Shown piece by piece: positions 1 to 7,156 of a DNA stretch of 24,952 bases. The notes below the pieces were generated by a model that was not told where the DNA came from, made no database searches, and saw only the letters and a list, made by a program, of their open reading frames with translations. The stretch is from Treponema sp. (lineage in GTDB: Bacteria > Spirochaetota > Spirochaetia > Treponematales > Breznakiellaceae). Every line of letters starts with the position of its first letter. Position 1 is the first letter of the stretch. The position numbers and the translations under genes are program-made. The stretch is taken from NCBI GenBank assembly GCA_031275035.1, contig JAISPH010000142.1, forward strand, positions 1 to 24,952, given 5' to 3'.

Positions 1-528
1 ATTGAAGAGACCGTCAAGATCCTGGACATAAACGCTTTCGGGCGGGCGGTGGAAGTCCTTGCCCGGGCAAAACGGGTGGATGTTTTTGGCTTTGGCGCAT
101 CAGGGCTGGTGGCTCAGGACCTGCAACAGAAATTTCTCCGCATCGGAAAATACTGCCTGGCCTGTACCGATGTGCATTTACAGTTTACCGCCGCGGCTTC
201 CCTTACCAAAGATGACGCCGCCGTGTTTATATCCTATTCCGGCAAAACCAAGGACATTATCTCCTGCCTGCGGCTGGTACGTGAACGGGGGGTCTGCGCC
301 ATTGCGATTACCAAATACGGCTCCGCGCCCCTGGCAAAACTGGCGGATATTGTGCTTTCCGTCTGCTCCCCGGAGATCATGCTCCGATCCGGAGCCATGA
401 GTTCCCGGATTACCCAGCTTGCGGTGGTAGATATGTTGTTTACCGATGTAGCGGGGCAAAATTTTGAAAAAAGCCAGGAACTGTTACAGTACAGCCACGA
501 CAGCGTGGCGGAGAAAAAATATAAATAG
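1..528 (+). CDS. RpiR/MurR-family transcriptional regulator, SIS domain (5' end outside window)
   Basis: The open frame runs from base 1 without an initiating start, so the gene begins upstream; a GTG at 49 is internal. The visible 175 residues form a sugar isomerase (SIS) domain. Landmarks are FGFGASGLVAQD near the start, the phosphosugar-binding-type segment SYSGKTKDI in the middle, and AITKYGSAPLAKLADIVLSV after it. In RpiR/MurR regulators this domain follows an N-terminal helix-turn-helix (expected off the edge) and senses a phosphorylated sugar. It lies upstream of a sugar importer on the same strand, so it probably controls that operon in response to an amino-sugar phosphate; the effector is inference. 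A strong inverted repeat follows the stop directly. The family call is firm, the ligand unknown. Confidence 0.9.
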   Translation: MEETVKILDINAFGRAVEVLARAKRVDVFGFGASGLVAQDLQQKFLRIGKYCLACTDVHLQFTAAASLTKDDAAVFISYSGKTKDIISCLRLVRERGVCAIAITKYGSAPLAKLADIVLSVCSPEIMLRSGAMSSRITQLAVVDMLFTDVAGQNFEKSQELLQYSHDSVAEKKYK

Positions 529-565
529 TGTCTGTCCACAAAGTCGGTTACTTTGCGGACAGACA
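529..565 (+). repeat. Long hairpin (inverted repeat) between regulator and acetyltransferase genes
   Basis: A 15-base arm TGTCTGTCCACAAAG (529-543) faces CTTTGCGGACAGACA (551-565) across a 7-base loop, with 14 of 15 positions complementary. It starts on the base after the regulator stop and is followed by TTGTTGTTG, not a clean T-run. It could terminate the regulator transcript, protect an mRNA 3' end, or be a dispersed palindromic element, since the TCTGTCC core recurs in the hairpin at 6867-6902. Confidence 0.7.
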
Positions 566-589
566 TTGTTGTTGTAAGGAGGTTTGCCT

Positions 590-1531
590 ATGGAAATTCG
601 GCCCTACACGGCAGGAGACGCGGAAGCGGCCCGTGAGCTTTGGAATGTATGCCTGCCCCCGGATAGGATAAACAGCGATAATTTTTACCGCCGGATTATC
701 TACGACGTAAATTTCGATCCCCGCAAATATCTGTTCGCCATGAAACAGGGCGAACCCGTTGGTTTTGTGTACGGAGTAAAGCGGCGGATCCCCGACGAAA
801 CAAGCGGCCTCCAGCCGGACCAGGGATGGATCGTTGCCATGGGGGTACATCCTTCCCGGCGCGGACAAGGGGTCGGGAAGGCCCTGCTTGAGGCAATCGA
901 GGGGCTCCTTGCCGCCGGGGGGACAAAAAAAATAGATCTGGGGCCCTACGCCTCAAACTACTTTTGTCCCGGGGTCGATAAGGATGCCTATGAATCGGGG
1001 GTCCGGTTTTTTACCTCCCATGGCTATGAAACGAAGGGAGAAAGTTTTTCCATGGATATGAATCTCCGGGGATACCAGCGGCCGCTTCGTTATATCGAGA
1101 AAAAAAAGGCCCTGGAAGCCGCCGGGTATCGCTTTAAGCCCTTTGAACCCAAGGACTTTTTAAGCCTCTTTGCCTTTATGCGGGAGGATTTTAGCTGGTG
1201 GCTTCCCGATGTCCGCGCCTCAATTCTGGCGGGCCGGGCGGAGAAAACCCTCATCCTGGCCCAAAACGCCGAAGGAGCAACCGTAGGGTTTGTGCTCCGG
1301 GCCATGGACGGAACCGATGAACGGTTTGGCCCCTTTGGAACCAAACCATCCTTACAGGGGATTGGGCTGGGGACCACCCTGTTCCACGACATGATGGAAA
1401 ATATGACGGCTAACCGCGTTTTTTATACCTATTTTTTATGGACCAGCGGCCGGAATTTGGATATTTACGGTACCTGGGGCATGAAGGTCTATCGCGGCTA
1501 TGCAATGTTAAGCAAAACAATCACGGATTAG
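590..1531 (+). CDS. Tandem-domain GNAT N-acetyltransferase
   Basis: This 313-residue protein carries two GNAT folds. The first has a clear acetyl-CoA loop, V-H-P-S-R-R-G-Q-G-V-G, at residues 86-96. The second, in the C-terminal half, has a degenerate loop, L-Q-G-I-G-L-G, so only one half may be catalytic. ATG 590 is chosen because AAGGAGG lies at 576-582, 7 bases before it; an in-frame TTG at 584 is too close. Two-domain GNATs of about this size include GlmA, the clostridial glucosamine N-acetyltransferase of cell-wall recycling, which would suit the amino-sugar neighbours (SIS regulator, sugar importer, PIG-L-type protein). That substrate is inference; other small amines are possible. The GNAT fold itself is firm. 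Confidence 0.88.
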   Translation: MEIRPYTAGDAEAARELWNVCLPPDRINSDNFYRRIIYDVNFDPRKYLFAMKQGEPVGFVYGVKRRIPDETSGLQPDQGWIVAMGVHPSRRGQGVGKALLEAIEGLLAAGGTKKIDLGPYASNYFCPGVDKDAYESGVRFFTSHGYETKGESFSMDMNLRGYQRPLRYIEKKKALEAAGYRFKPFEPKDFLSLFAFMREDFSWWLPDVRASILAGRAEKTLILAQNAEGATVGFVLRAMDGTDERFGPFGTKPSLQGIGLGTTLFHDMMENMTANRVFYTYFLWTSGRNLDIYGTWGMKVYRGYAMLSKTITD

Positions 1532-1569
1532 TTTTTTCCATGTCCCGGGGCGGGGGAATTTTTTGTATT

Positions 1570-1608
1570 AGAGTTGTTCGGGAACCAACCGGGTTCTTGA
1601 ACAACTCT
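1570..1608 (+). repeat. Long hairpin upstream of the solute-binding protein gene
   Basis: AGAGTTGTTCGGGAACC (1570-1586) pairs with GGTTCTTGAACAACTCT (1592-1608) across a 5-base loop, with two G-U pairs, and is followed by ATTTTG. It lies 38 bases after the acetyltransferase stop and about 30 bases before the lipoprotein gene. It looks terminator-like, with a short T-run, and could reduce read-through between the two genes. The outline AGAGT...ACTCTATTT resembles the hairpin at 6867-6902, so it may instead belong to a dispersed family. Confidence 0.65.
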
Positions 1609-1638
1609 ATTTTGATAAACCAGAGGAGGATGTGATTT

Positions 1639-3249
1639 ATGAAACGTATTTTTAGTGTTATCACCGTTTTATCGCTGTTAGCGCTGGGCTCATGCGGCAA
1701 TTCGGCAAAACAGAGCGGCAGCGCCGCGGAAGGATCGGCAGGCGCCGCCGTAACGGTACCCGCCAACGTAACCTGGGATTCCCCGGAACTGGCCTGGCGT
1801 CAGGATACATCGCCGGTTACCTACAGCCTTTTCCTTGATATTGCCTGGGCGCCCATGGATGTATGGGGCAACGATCATGTTTCCCAAAAAATAACCGAAC
1901 TTACCGGCGTCCGCTTTGATGTTACCAAACGCCAGGACGCGAATCACCTCAATACGATCATCGCTTCCGGGGAATATCCCGATGCGATTTTTGTTTTTGC
2001 AAACAAATACAAGTACGAGGATCCCGCTATTTCCCAGCCCTGGAACAAGCTGATACAGCAATACTGTCCTGAATTTGAACAGTTGATCGATCCCAGCGCC
2101 ATCGCCGGGGCCACCAAGGAAGACGGGAACTATTATACCCTCTATACCCACTTCCGTAACGCCGCTTATTGGGCGGACCCCGCCCAGCCTGTTTCTTACG
2201 GCGAAGCGGATCTGATGTTCCGAAAGGATATAATGGAGGCTCTGGGCAGCCCCAAACTTGAAAGCCTGGATGATTTTTATAATGTCCTGAAACTCTGCAA
2301 AGAACGGTTCCCCGATTATACCCCCTACCTGGAGCCCAATGTGAATTCCGAAGCGATCATGAGCTGGATGGGGGTTGATTTCCGTTTTTCCGACTTTGAG
2401 GCCGGGGCCGACGGCAAGTTAAGCCTTATCATCCGGGACAAGGAGAAAATGCGGGAATACTTCGCCTTCAAAAACAAGCTGGTCCGGGAAGGATTGGTGA
2501 GTGTGGAGGGGCTTACCTACAATTTTGAACAGCAGAAACAGGCCATCCTGGCGGGGAAGATATTTGCCACCGCCGCTCAAATTTACGATGTGGACCTTTT
2601 TAACTCCGAGCTTGCCTCCACGGGCAGCAGTAATTATTACATCGCCCTTGACAAGCCCCTTTCGTACAACGGCGCTATCCGGTATGCCCCGGTGGATGCC
2701 AATCCGGGTTTTGCGGGGCTTTACATAACCACGGCCTGCAAAAATCCTGGCAGGCTTATACGGCTGATGGAATTTATGTTCAGCCCCGAAGGAGATCGCC
2801 TTACCCAATGGGGTGTGGAGGGCCTTGACTATACCCTCAATGCTGACGGTCTGCCGATCATCAACAATGATATTGACTGGAAGACCCGGGGGGATAATGT
2901 ATGGTATTTTGGCGCCACCTTTATGACCGAAGTTCAAAAGGCCCTGGTTCCGGCGAATCCGGAATTCTCCCAGGTTACCCGGCTTATGTATGACTTCAAA
3001 AAATACTGGACCGGGGACCCCCTGTTGGGCAAAACCGTTCCGCTGCCGGAAACCCCGGAGAATGAGATCAAAACCTCCATTGCTACTTTTTACAACAACA
3101 ACCGCAACATCATTATTTCGGCCCGGAACGATGCTTCGTTTGAATCGGCCTTTAATTCCTTTTATACCGAACTTGAATCCCTGGATCTCGATTCGTACCT
3201 GGCCTATGCCCAGTCGAAATACGACATTGCCAGGGCAAACGCCCGGTAG
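1639..3249 (+). CDS. Extracellular solute-binding lipoprotein of a sugar ABC importer (LplA/YtcQ type)
   Basis: This 536-residue protein begins with a lipoprotein signal peptide, MKRIFSVITVLSLLALGSC, giving lipobox L-G-S-C with the modified cysteine at residue 19. The mature protein looks like the large family-1 solute-binding proteins that partner LplB/YtcP permeases: the N-terminal lobe contains IIASGEYPDAIFVF, and the late segment EFMFSPEGDRLTQWGVEG is typical of the family. AGGAGG at 1624-1629 sits 9 bases before ATG 1639. The two permease genes follow directly, so it is the binding component of one importer. No ATPase gene is in this cluster; such systems commonly share a general ATPase encoded elsewhere. 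Ligand is probably an oligosaccharide or amino sugar, inferred from neighbours only. Confidence 0.93.
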   Translation: MKRIFSVITVLSLLALGSCGNSAKQSGSAAEGSAGAAVTVPANVTWDSPELAWRQDTSPVTYSLFLDIAWAPMDVWGNDHVSQKITELTGVRFDVTKRQDANHLNTIIASGEYPDAIFVFANKYKYEDPAISQPWNKLIQQYCPEFEQLIDPSAIAGATKEDGNYYTLYTHFRNAAYWADPAQPVSYGEADLMFRKDIMEALGSPKLESLDDFYNVLKLCKERFPDYTPYLEPNVNSEAIMSWMGVDFRFSDFEAGADGKLSLIIRDKEKMREYFAFKNKLVREGLVSVEGLTYNFEQQKQAILAGKIFATAAQIYDVDLFNSELASTGSSNYYIALDKPLSYNGAIRYAPVDANPGFAGLYITTACKNPGRLIRLMEFMFSPEGDRLTQWGVEGLDYTLNADGLPIINNDIDWKTRGDNVWYFGATFMTEVQKALVPANPEFSQVTRLMYDFKKYWTGDPLLGKTVPLPETPENEIKTSIATFYNNNRNIIISARNDASFESAFNSFYTELESLDLDSYLAYAQSKYDIARANAR

Positions 3250-3274
3250 AACGGCATAATGGGCAAAAACCAAT

Positions 3275-4243
3275 ATGGGGAAAAATAAAAAAACGGAACT
3301 ACGGAGAACCTGGAGGGGGATCAAAAGCCAGCTTTCCCTCCAGGTTTTCGCCCTGCTGGGAATGGCCTTTCTGCTGATCTTTGCCTACATCCCCATGTCG
3401 GGGCTGATCATCGCCTTTAAAGATTACCGGAGCGTTACCGGGTTTGCGGGTTTTTTTACCAGCCCCTGGACCGCCAATTTCGGGTTTAAGCATTTTATCG
3501 CTTTTTTTAAGGACCCCTGGTTCGCCAGGGTTTTGCGCAATACCCTGGGGATCAGCGTCATAAAACTGTTGTTTTCTTTTCCCGCACCGATTGTATTCGC
3601 CCTTGCCTTGAACGAGCTGCGGTGCAATAAATTCAAGCGGATCGTACAAACCATAAGTTATCTGCCCCATTTTATTTCCTGGGTAGTTGTCTACGGCCTG
3701 GTATTTACCTTCCTGAATACCCAAAACGGCCTGGTAAACCGTTTGTTGTCGGATACGAACCTTGTCTCCGGGCCGGTCAATTTTCTTGCCAACCCGGATA
3801 CCTACTGGGCCATGGCGGTTATTACCGATGTCTGGAAAGAACTGGGCTGGTGGTCCATCATCTTTCTTGCTGCCATTACCGGCCTTGATCCCGCCCTGTA
3901 CGACGCCGCAAGAATTGACGGCGCCGGGCGGCTTGCCTGTATATGGCATATTACCCTGCCGGGCATTCGGGGAACCACCGTGGTCCTTCTGGTCCTCGCC
4001 CTGGGGGGCTTATTCTCCGGCGGCATGGGGGGCTCTAACTTTGAACAAACCTTTCTTATGGGTAATTCCGTAAATTACCAAAAATCCATGGTGATAGGGT
4101 ACTATGCCTACCAGGCGGGTATTTTGAACCAGCGGTATTCCTTCGCCACCGCCGTGGGGCTTTTCCAAAGCCTTATATCGGTTACCCTGGTGCTTATTTC
4201 CAACAGGGCCGCAAAAAAAGTAACCGGTGAAGGAATTTATTAG
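3275..4243 (+). CDS. Sugar ABC transporter permease, LplB type
   Basis: A 322-residue inner-membrane protein with about six hydrophobic segments, the first at roughly residues 21-46 (SLQVFALLGMAFLLIFAYIP). The cytoplasmic EAA loop that docks on the ATPase is clear at about 208-230 (LYDAARIDGAGRLACIWH). It belongs to the LplB/YtcP group of the binding-protein-dependent permease family and follows the solute-binding gene by 25 bases. The start has no good Shine-Dalgarno. A 9-codon mini-ORF in another frame (3259-3288) overlaps it, and its first bases (ATGGGCAAAAAC) nearly duplicate the gene's own start (ATGGGGAAAAAT). Expression may depend on coupling. Confidence 0.93.
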   Translation: MGKNKKTELRRTWRGIKSQLSLQVFALLGMAFLLIFAYIPMSGLIIAFKDYRSVTGFAGFFTSPWTANFGFKHFIAFFKDPWFARVLRNTLGISVIKLLFSFPAPIVFALALNELRCNKFKRIVQTISYLPHFISWVVVYGLVFTFLNTQNGLVNRLLSDTNLVSGPVNFLANPDTYWAMAVITDVWKELGWWSIIFLAAITGLDPALYDAARIDGAGRLACIWHITLPGIRGTTVVLLVLALGGLFSGGMGGSNFEQTFLMGNSVNYQKSMVIGYYAYQAGILNQRYSFATAVGLFQSLISVTLVLISNRAAKKVTGEGIY

Positions 4244-4265
4244 CCCGTGTTTTCGGAGCTTCCCT

Positions 4266-4272
4266 GAGGAGG
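4266..4272 (+). promoter_or_regulatory. Ribosome-binding site that questions the next gene's start
   Basis: GAGGAGG ends only 1 base before ATG 4274 but 7 bases before the in-frame TTG at 4280. Normal spacing therefore favours initiation at the TTG, shortening the permease by two residues. Confidence 0.6.
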
Positions 4273-4273
4273 A

Positions 4274-5188
4274 ATGGTTTTGAAGCAGTGGAAAAAACGG
4301 ATCCGCAAAAGCACGGAAGACCGGATCCTGGACGGGGTGATACTGGTTATATGCACCCTGGTACTGGTAATGACGGCCTATCCCTTTTATTATGCCGTCA
4401 TCATTTCGTTAAACGACGGCAAAGACGCCCTGCGGGGCGGAATATACTTTTGGCCCCGGGTCTTTTCCCTGGAAAACTACAAGGCGGTATTGCGGATAGA
4501 CTACATTTATACCGCCGCCATGGTAACCCTCCTCCGCACCCTGATCGGTACCCTTTGTACCCTTGCTTTTACCGGCCTCTTTGCCTACAGCCTCTCCCAC
4601 CGCAATTTGTATTTCAGGCGGTTTTATATGGTGGTTATGATTATTACCATGTATTTCAGCGGCGGCCTTATCCCCTACTACATGACCTTGAAATTCCTTG
4701 GACTGATGAATAATTTTCTGGTGTATATCATCCCGGGGCTTTTGAACGCCTTTTACGCCATAATCATGATCTCCTTTTTCCGGGAGATCCCCGATTCCCT
4801 GGAGGAGGCCGCCAAGATAGACGGAGCGGGGTATTTGTCCATCTTTTTCAGAATCATACTCCCGGTGTCGGCGCCGCTGCTGGCCACCATGGCCTTGTTT
4901 ATCGGGGTGTATCACTGGAATGCCTGGAGCGATGCGGCCTTTTTTGTAACCAGCAAGTCCCTTAAAACCCTCAGCTTTGTACTCATCAGTCTGATAAACC
5001 AGACCGAAGCGGCGGCCCAGCTTGCCCAGACCGGCATGGGAAGCCTGGCGGTTAAACAATCCGCAATCGTGGGCGAAACCCTCCGGCCCGCGGCGATGAT
5101 CATTGTGGTGGTTCCCATAATTTTGGTATATCCCTTCCTGCAGCGGTATTTTGTGAAGGGTATTATGATTGGTTCCGTCAAGGGTTGA
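4274..5188 (+). CDS. Sugar ABC transporter permease, YtcP/YesQ (AraQ-like) type
   Basis: A 304-residue inner-membrane permease, partner of the LplB-type protein just upstream. A hydrophobic segment at about residues 20-45 is followed by the family-typical periplasmic stretch FVSLENYK-like at 62-70 (PRVFSLENYKAV). The EAA loop lies at about 177-199 (LEEAAKIDGAGYLSIFFR). It completes the transmembrane pair of the importer. The ATG given at 4274 is the longest reasonable start, but the Shine-Dalgarno spacing favours TTG 4280. A PIG-L-type gene follows 26 bases downstream. The family is firm; the substrate is not known from sequence. Confidence 0.93.
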   Translation: MVLKQWKKRIRKSTEDRILDGVILVICTLVLVMTAYPFYYAVIISLNDGKDALRGGIYFWPRVFSLENYKAVLRIDYIYTAAMVTLLRTLIGTLCTLAFTGLFAYSLSHRNLYFRRFYMVVMIITMYFSGGLIPYYMTLKFLGLMNNFLVYIIPGLLNAFYAIIMISFFREIPDSLEEAAKIDGAGYLSIFFRIILPVSAPLLATMALFIGVYHWNAWSDAAFFVTSKSLKTLSFVLISLINQTEAAAQLAQTGMGSLAVKQSAIVGETLRPAAMIIVVVPIILVYPFLQRYFVKGIMIGSVKG

Positions 5189-5214
5189 AACCTTTCGGAA
5201 AGGAGTGATGCTTT

Positions 5215-5916
5215 ATGGAAAGACAAAAAAAACATGTTATGGCCATCGGCGCCCATATCGGCGATGCCGAACTGACCTGCGGTAAAACCCTGGCGACCCA
5301 CAGCCTGCTGGGCGATGCGGTTACCACCGTGGCAGTTACCGCCGGTGAGCGGGGAGCGCCCCCTGACAGGGATACCGCGGAATTTGCCCAATACAACATC
5401 CGGTGCGCCGGAGAATTTGCCCGGGCCCTGGGGGGCAGCTTTATCTGCCTGGGTTATCCCGACGGCGAAGCCCCGGACAACGACGAGCTGCGGCACAAAC
5501 TCTGCGACGTGATCCGTGCGGAAAAACCAGACCTTATATTAACCCACTGGCAGAACAGCCTGCACAAGGATCATATCACCACATCCCGGGCCGTGGAGGA
5601 TGCAATTTTTTATGCCTCCCTCCGCGGTTTTGAACGCCGGGACCCGCCCCATTCCGCGGCAGGTCCCTATTATGCCGAAAACTGGGAAGACGCCCCGGGG
5701 TTTGAACCCTATATTTTTATTGATGTAACTCCGGGATACGATCTCTGGCTGGAACATATCCAAAAATTGTGGCTTACCAACAACTCCCCCTGGTTCAAGT
5801 ACCGGGAATATTACGACGCCCTCTCCCGCTCCCGGGGAGCACTGGTCCACAAACAACGGGCGGAATGTTTTGCGGTTAGCCCTTACAGCAAAAGGCTGGT
5901 GAAAGAAAGTTTTTGA
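5215..5916 (+). CDS. PIG-L/LmbE-type deacetylase, atypical active site
   Basis: A 233-residue Rossmann-like protein of the PIG-L/LmbE family, zinc enzymes that remove acetyl groups from GlcNAc-containing molecules (MshB and BshB in thiol synthesis, for example). The usual N-terminal motif A-H-P-D-D-x-E reads A-H-I-G-D-A-E at residues 13-19. Zinc-ligand equivalents H14 and D17 remain, but the aspartate acting as general base in MshB (D15) and BshB (D14) is Gly16. The second motif H-K-D-H (117-120) supplies the third ligand. GYPDGE at 80-85 is also typical. AGGAG at 5201-5205 precedes ATG 5215 by 9 bases. As last gene of the importer cluster it may deacetylate the imported sugar, or act differently given the substitution. 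Confidence 0.88.
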   Translation: MERQKKHVMAIGAHIGDAELTCGKTLATHSLLGDAVTTVAVTAGERGAPPDRDTAEFAQYNIRCAGEFARALGGSFICLGYPDGEAPDNDELRHKLCDVIRAEKPDLILTHWQNSLHKDHITTSRAVEDAIFYASLRGFERRDPPHSAAGPYYAENWEDAPGFEPYIFIDVTPGYDLWLEHIQKLWLTNNSPWFKYREYYDALSRSRGALVHKQRAECFAVSPYSKRLVKESF

Positions 5917-5990
5917 GGAGCCGCCAAAAGTTTCGGCAGGGTCTTCAATTTCCTGTTGGGTCCGCGGGTCTTTGCGCCGGGTGGGGCGAA

Positions 5991-6234
5991 TTATTTGTGT
6001 GTCCTTCTGTAATTCGCGGGGGTTAACCCGGTGCTGTTTTTGAAAACTTTTATAAAATGCGGTACGTTTGCGTATCCGACTTTTTTGCAGATATCCTGTA
6101 CATTTGCATTTCCTTCGACAAGATATTTTTTTGCTTCTTCTATGCGCAGGGCAGACAGATACTCGTGAAACGTCCCGCCCGTTTCCTCTTTTACTATTTT
6201 GCTTAAATAATTCAGGGAGAGATCGAAAGAGAAT
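5991..6234 (-). pseudogene. C-terminal remnant of an AraC-type regulator
   Basis: Read on the minus strand to the stop at 5991-5993, this stretch encodes about the last 75 residues of an AraC-family DNA-binding domain. It runs from NYLSKIVKEETGGTFHEYLS, near the end of the first helix-turn-helix, through the complete second one with the family signature DICKKVGYANVPHFIKVFKN and the ending TGLTPANYRR. The N-terminal domain and the beginning of the first helix-turn-helix are missing. The frame upstream passes into permease DNA in the wrong frame (junction about 6213-6234). It lies just downstream of the truncated permease on the same strand, as if one deletion joined two genes of a former sugar operon. 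It is unlikely to make a functional protein. Confidence 0.82.
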
Positions 6235-6768
6235 GGTACCCCAGCCCGTTCCCTGCCATACACCGGATAAAACATAAATCGTCTTAAACCACACAGGATT
6301 TGTAAGATAATCAATGCGGGGGCCGCCGAAAAAGACAACAAGGCGGTTGATTATCCCTGCTTCCCTGTTGAGGAAAAGGGTAAGCATACCGGCCAATACT
6401 ACCGTGGAAATAAAATGCGGCGCATAGGTGATCATTTGGACCGCTTTTTTAAATGCCCTGCCGTTTATCTCATTGATCATAAAGGTCAGCATAACAGTTG
6501 CCGGGAAACCCACCGCCAGCTGGTACACGCTGATCGTCAGGGTGTTTTTAAGAATATTCCAAAATTCGGGGTAACGCCAAAAACGCAGGAAATTTTTCAT
6601 TCCCACCCACCTGCTGCCGATAATGCCGCGGACAGGGCTGAAATCCTTAAAAGCTATCTGGACGCCGTACATGGGGCCGTAATTGAAAATGATGATATAA
6701 ACAAGGGCGGGGAGAAGGAGCAGATAAATTTGCCAGTATCTTCTGAAAATTGCCGGCTTTGCGGTCAT
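6213..6768 (-). pseudogene. N-terminal remnant of an LplB-type sugar permease
   Basis: From the minus-strand ATG at 6768, about 178 codons read as a good LplB-type permease: first membrane segment YWQIYLLLLPALVYIIIFNY, then the family-typical GPMYGVQIAFKDFSP and later VLSGVWQGTGWGTI. Similarity stops just before where the next membrane helix and the EAA loop should come. The frame stays open into unrelated residues and antisense of the PIG-L gene to about 5539, which is not credible protein. AraC-type coding sequence begins in another frame at the break. The EAA loop and last helices are absent, so the product cannot couple to an ATPase. It is a paralogue of the intact permease at 3275, not a copy of it. 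Confidence 0.85.
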
Positions 6769-6805
6769 CCCTTATAATCCCCCTCAACAAAAATCAGTTT
6801 CGATT

Positions 6806-6835
6806 AATATTCGGGGATGTGCGGGGATCTGTAAA
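6806..6835 (-). promoter_or_regulatory. Possible promoter of the decayed permease gene
   Basis: On the minus strand TTTACA (plus 6830-6835) and AATATT (plus 6806-6811) are 18 bases apart, about 40 bases before the remnant permease start. The -35 element overlaps the nearer operator-like palindrome by three bases. The match to consensus is moderate and the assignment tentative. Confidence 0.3.
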
Positions 6836-6866
6836 TAACGTTATTTCACAAAAAATAGCGTTATTT
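6833..6866. promoter_or_regulatory. Twin operator-like palindromes
   Basis: AAATAACGTTATTT at 6833-6846 is a perfect 14-bp palindrome. AAATAGCGTTATTT at 6853-6866 is the same sequence with one base changed. Their centres are 20 bp apart, about two helical turns, so dimers would bind on the same face of the DNA. A central CG with AT-rich flanks is typical of LacI-family operators. They lie 65-100 bases upstream of the decayed minus-strand permease and abut its possible -35 box, so they probably controlled that lost operon. Confidence 0.6.
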
Positions 6867-6902
6867 AGAGTCTGTCCATAATGTGTCTACATTATGGACT
6901 CT
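6867..6902 (+). repeat. Long hairpin with TCTGTCC core
   Basis: GTCCATAATGT (6874-6884) and ACATTATGGAC (6889-6899) form a perfect 11-bp stem with a 4-base loop. An outer AGA/TCT pair extends it to 6867-6902 with a 4-base bulge. TATTT follows. The core resembles the hairpin at 529-565 and the outline resembles 1570-1608. It may be a dispersed palindromic element or a bidirectional terminator. Confidence 0.65.
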
Positions 6903-7156
6903 ATTTATGGTGCCGGAAGAAAAAACCGGTTTCAGCGAAAGGGCTGCCCAACCGGCTTCGGCCGCCGGGTGATACCGCCTGCTGCCGGGCCGGGCCATTC
7001 GCCTATCCCTCCTTCGTGCGCCGTCCGTCCGTCCGGTTTAAAATCCTCTTCCGGGCTGCTCCTCTTATCCTGTTTTTTAGTGTTGTCAGAATACCGGGCG
7101 GGCGGGCGGAAATATTGTAATCCCCTTCCGGATATGGTAGTCTAATTCTTAAGACC
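6903..7156. other. Intergenic stretch with no recognised gene
   Basis: Between the hairpin and the VanZ-like gene I see no convincing coding sequence. Open frames here have no recognisable motif and start inside the hairpin. Short tandem runs occur (CCGT about 7020-7035 and GGGC about 7098-7110). A poor promoter-like pair, TTGTAA at 7115 and TAGTCT at 7138, lies just before the gene. Together with 6769-6902 this makes a gap of about 390 bases between the remnant permease start and the next gene. Confidence 0.5.

Noticed and set aside
5539..6768. A 409-residue minus-strand open frame starting as a permease, as one intact gene
   Set aside because: After about residue 178 it has no permease features and runs antisense through the PIG-L gene; the real downstream coding signal (AraC type) is in another frame.
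7020..7110. Short CCGT and GGGC tandem runs as a functional repeat
   Set aside because: Only about three or four units each; consistent with chance in GC-rich intergenic DNA.
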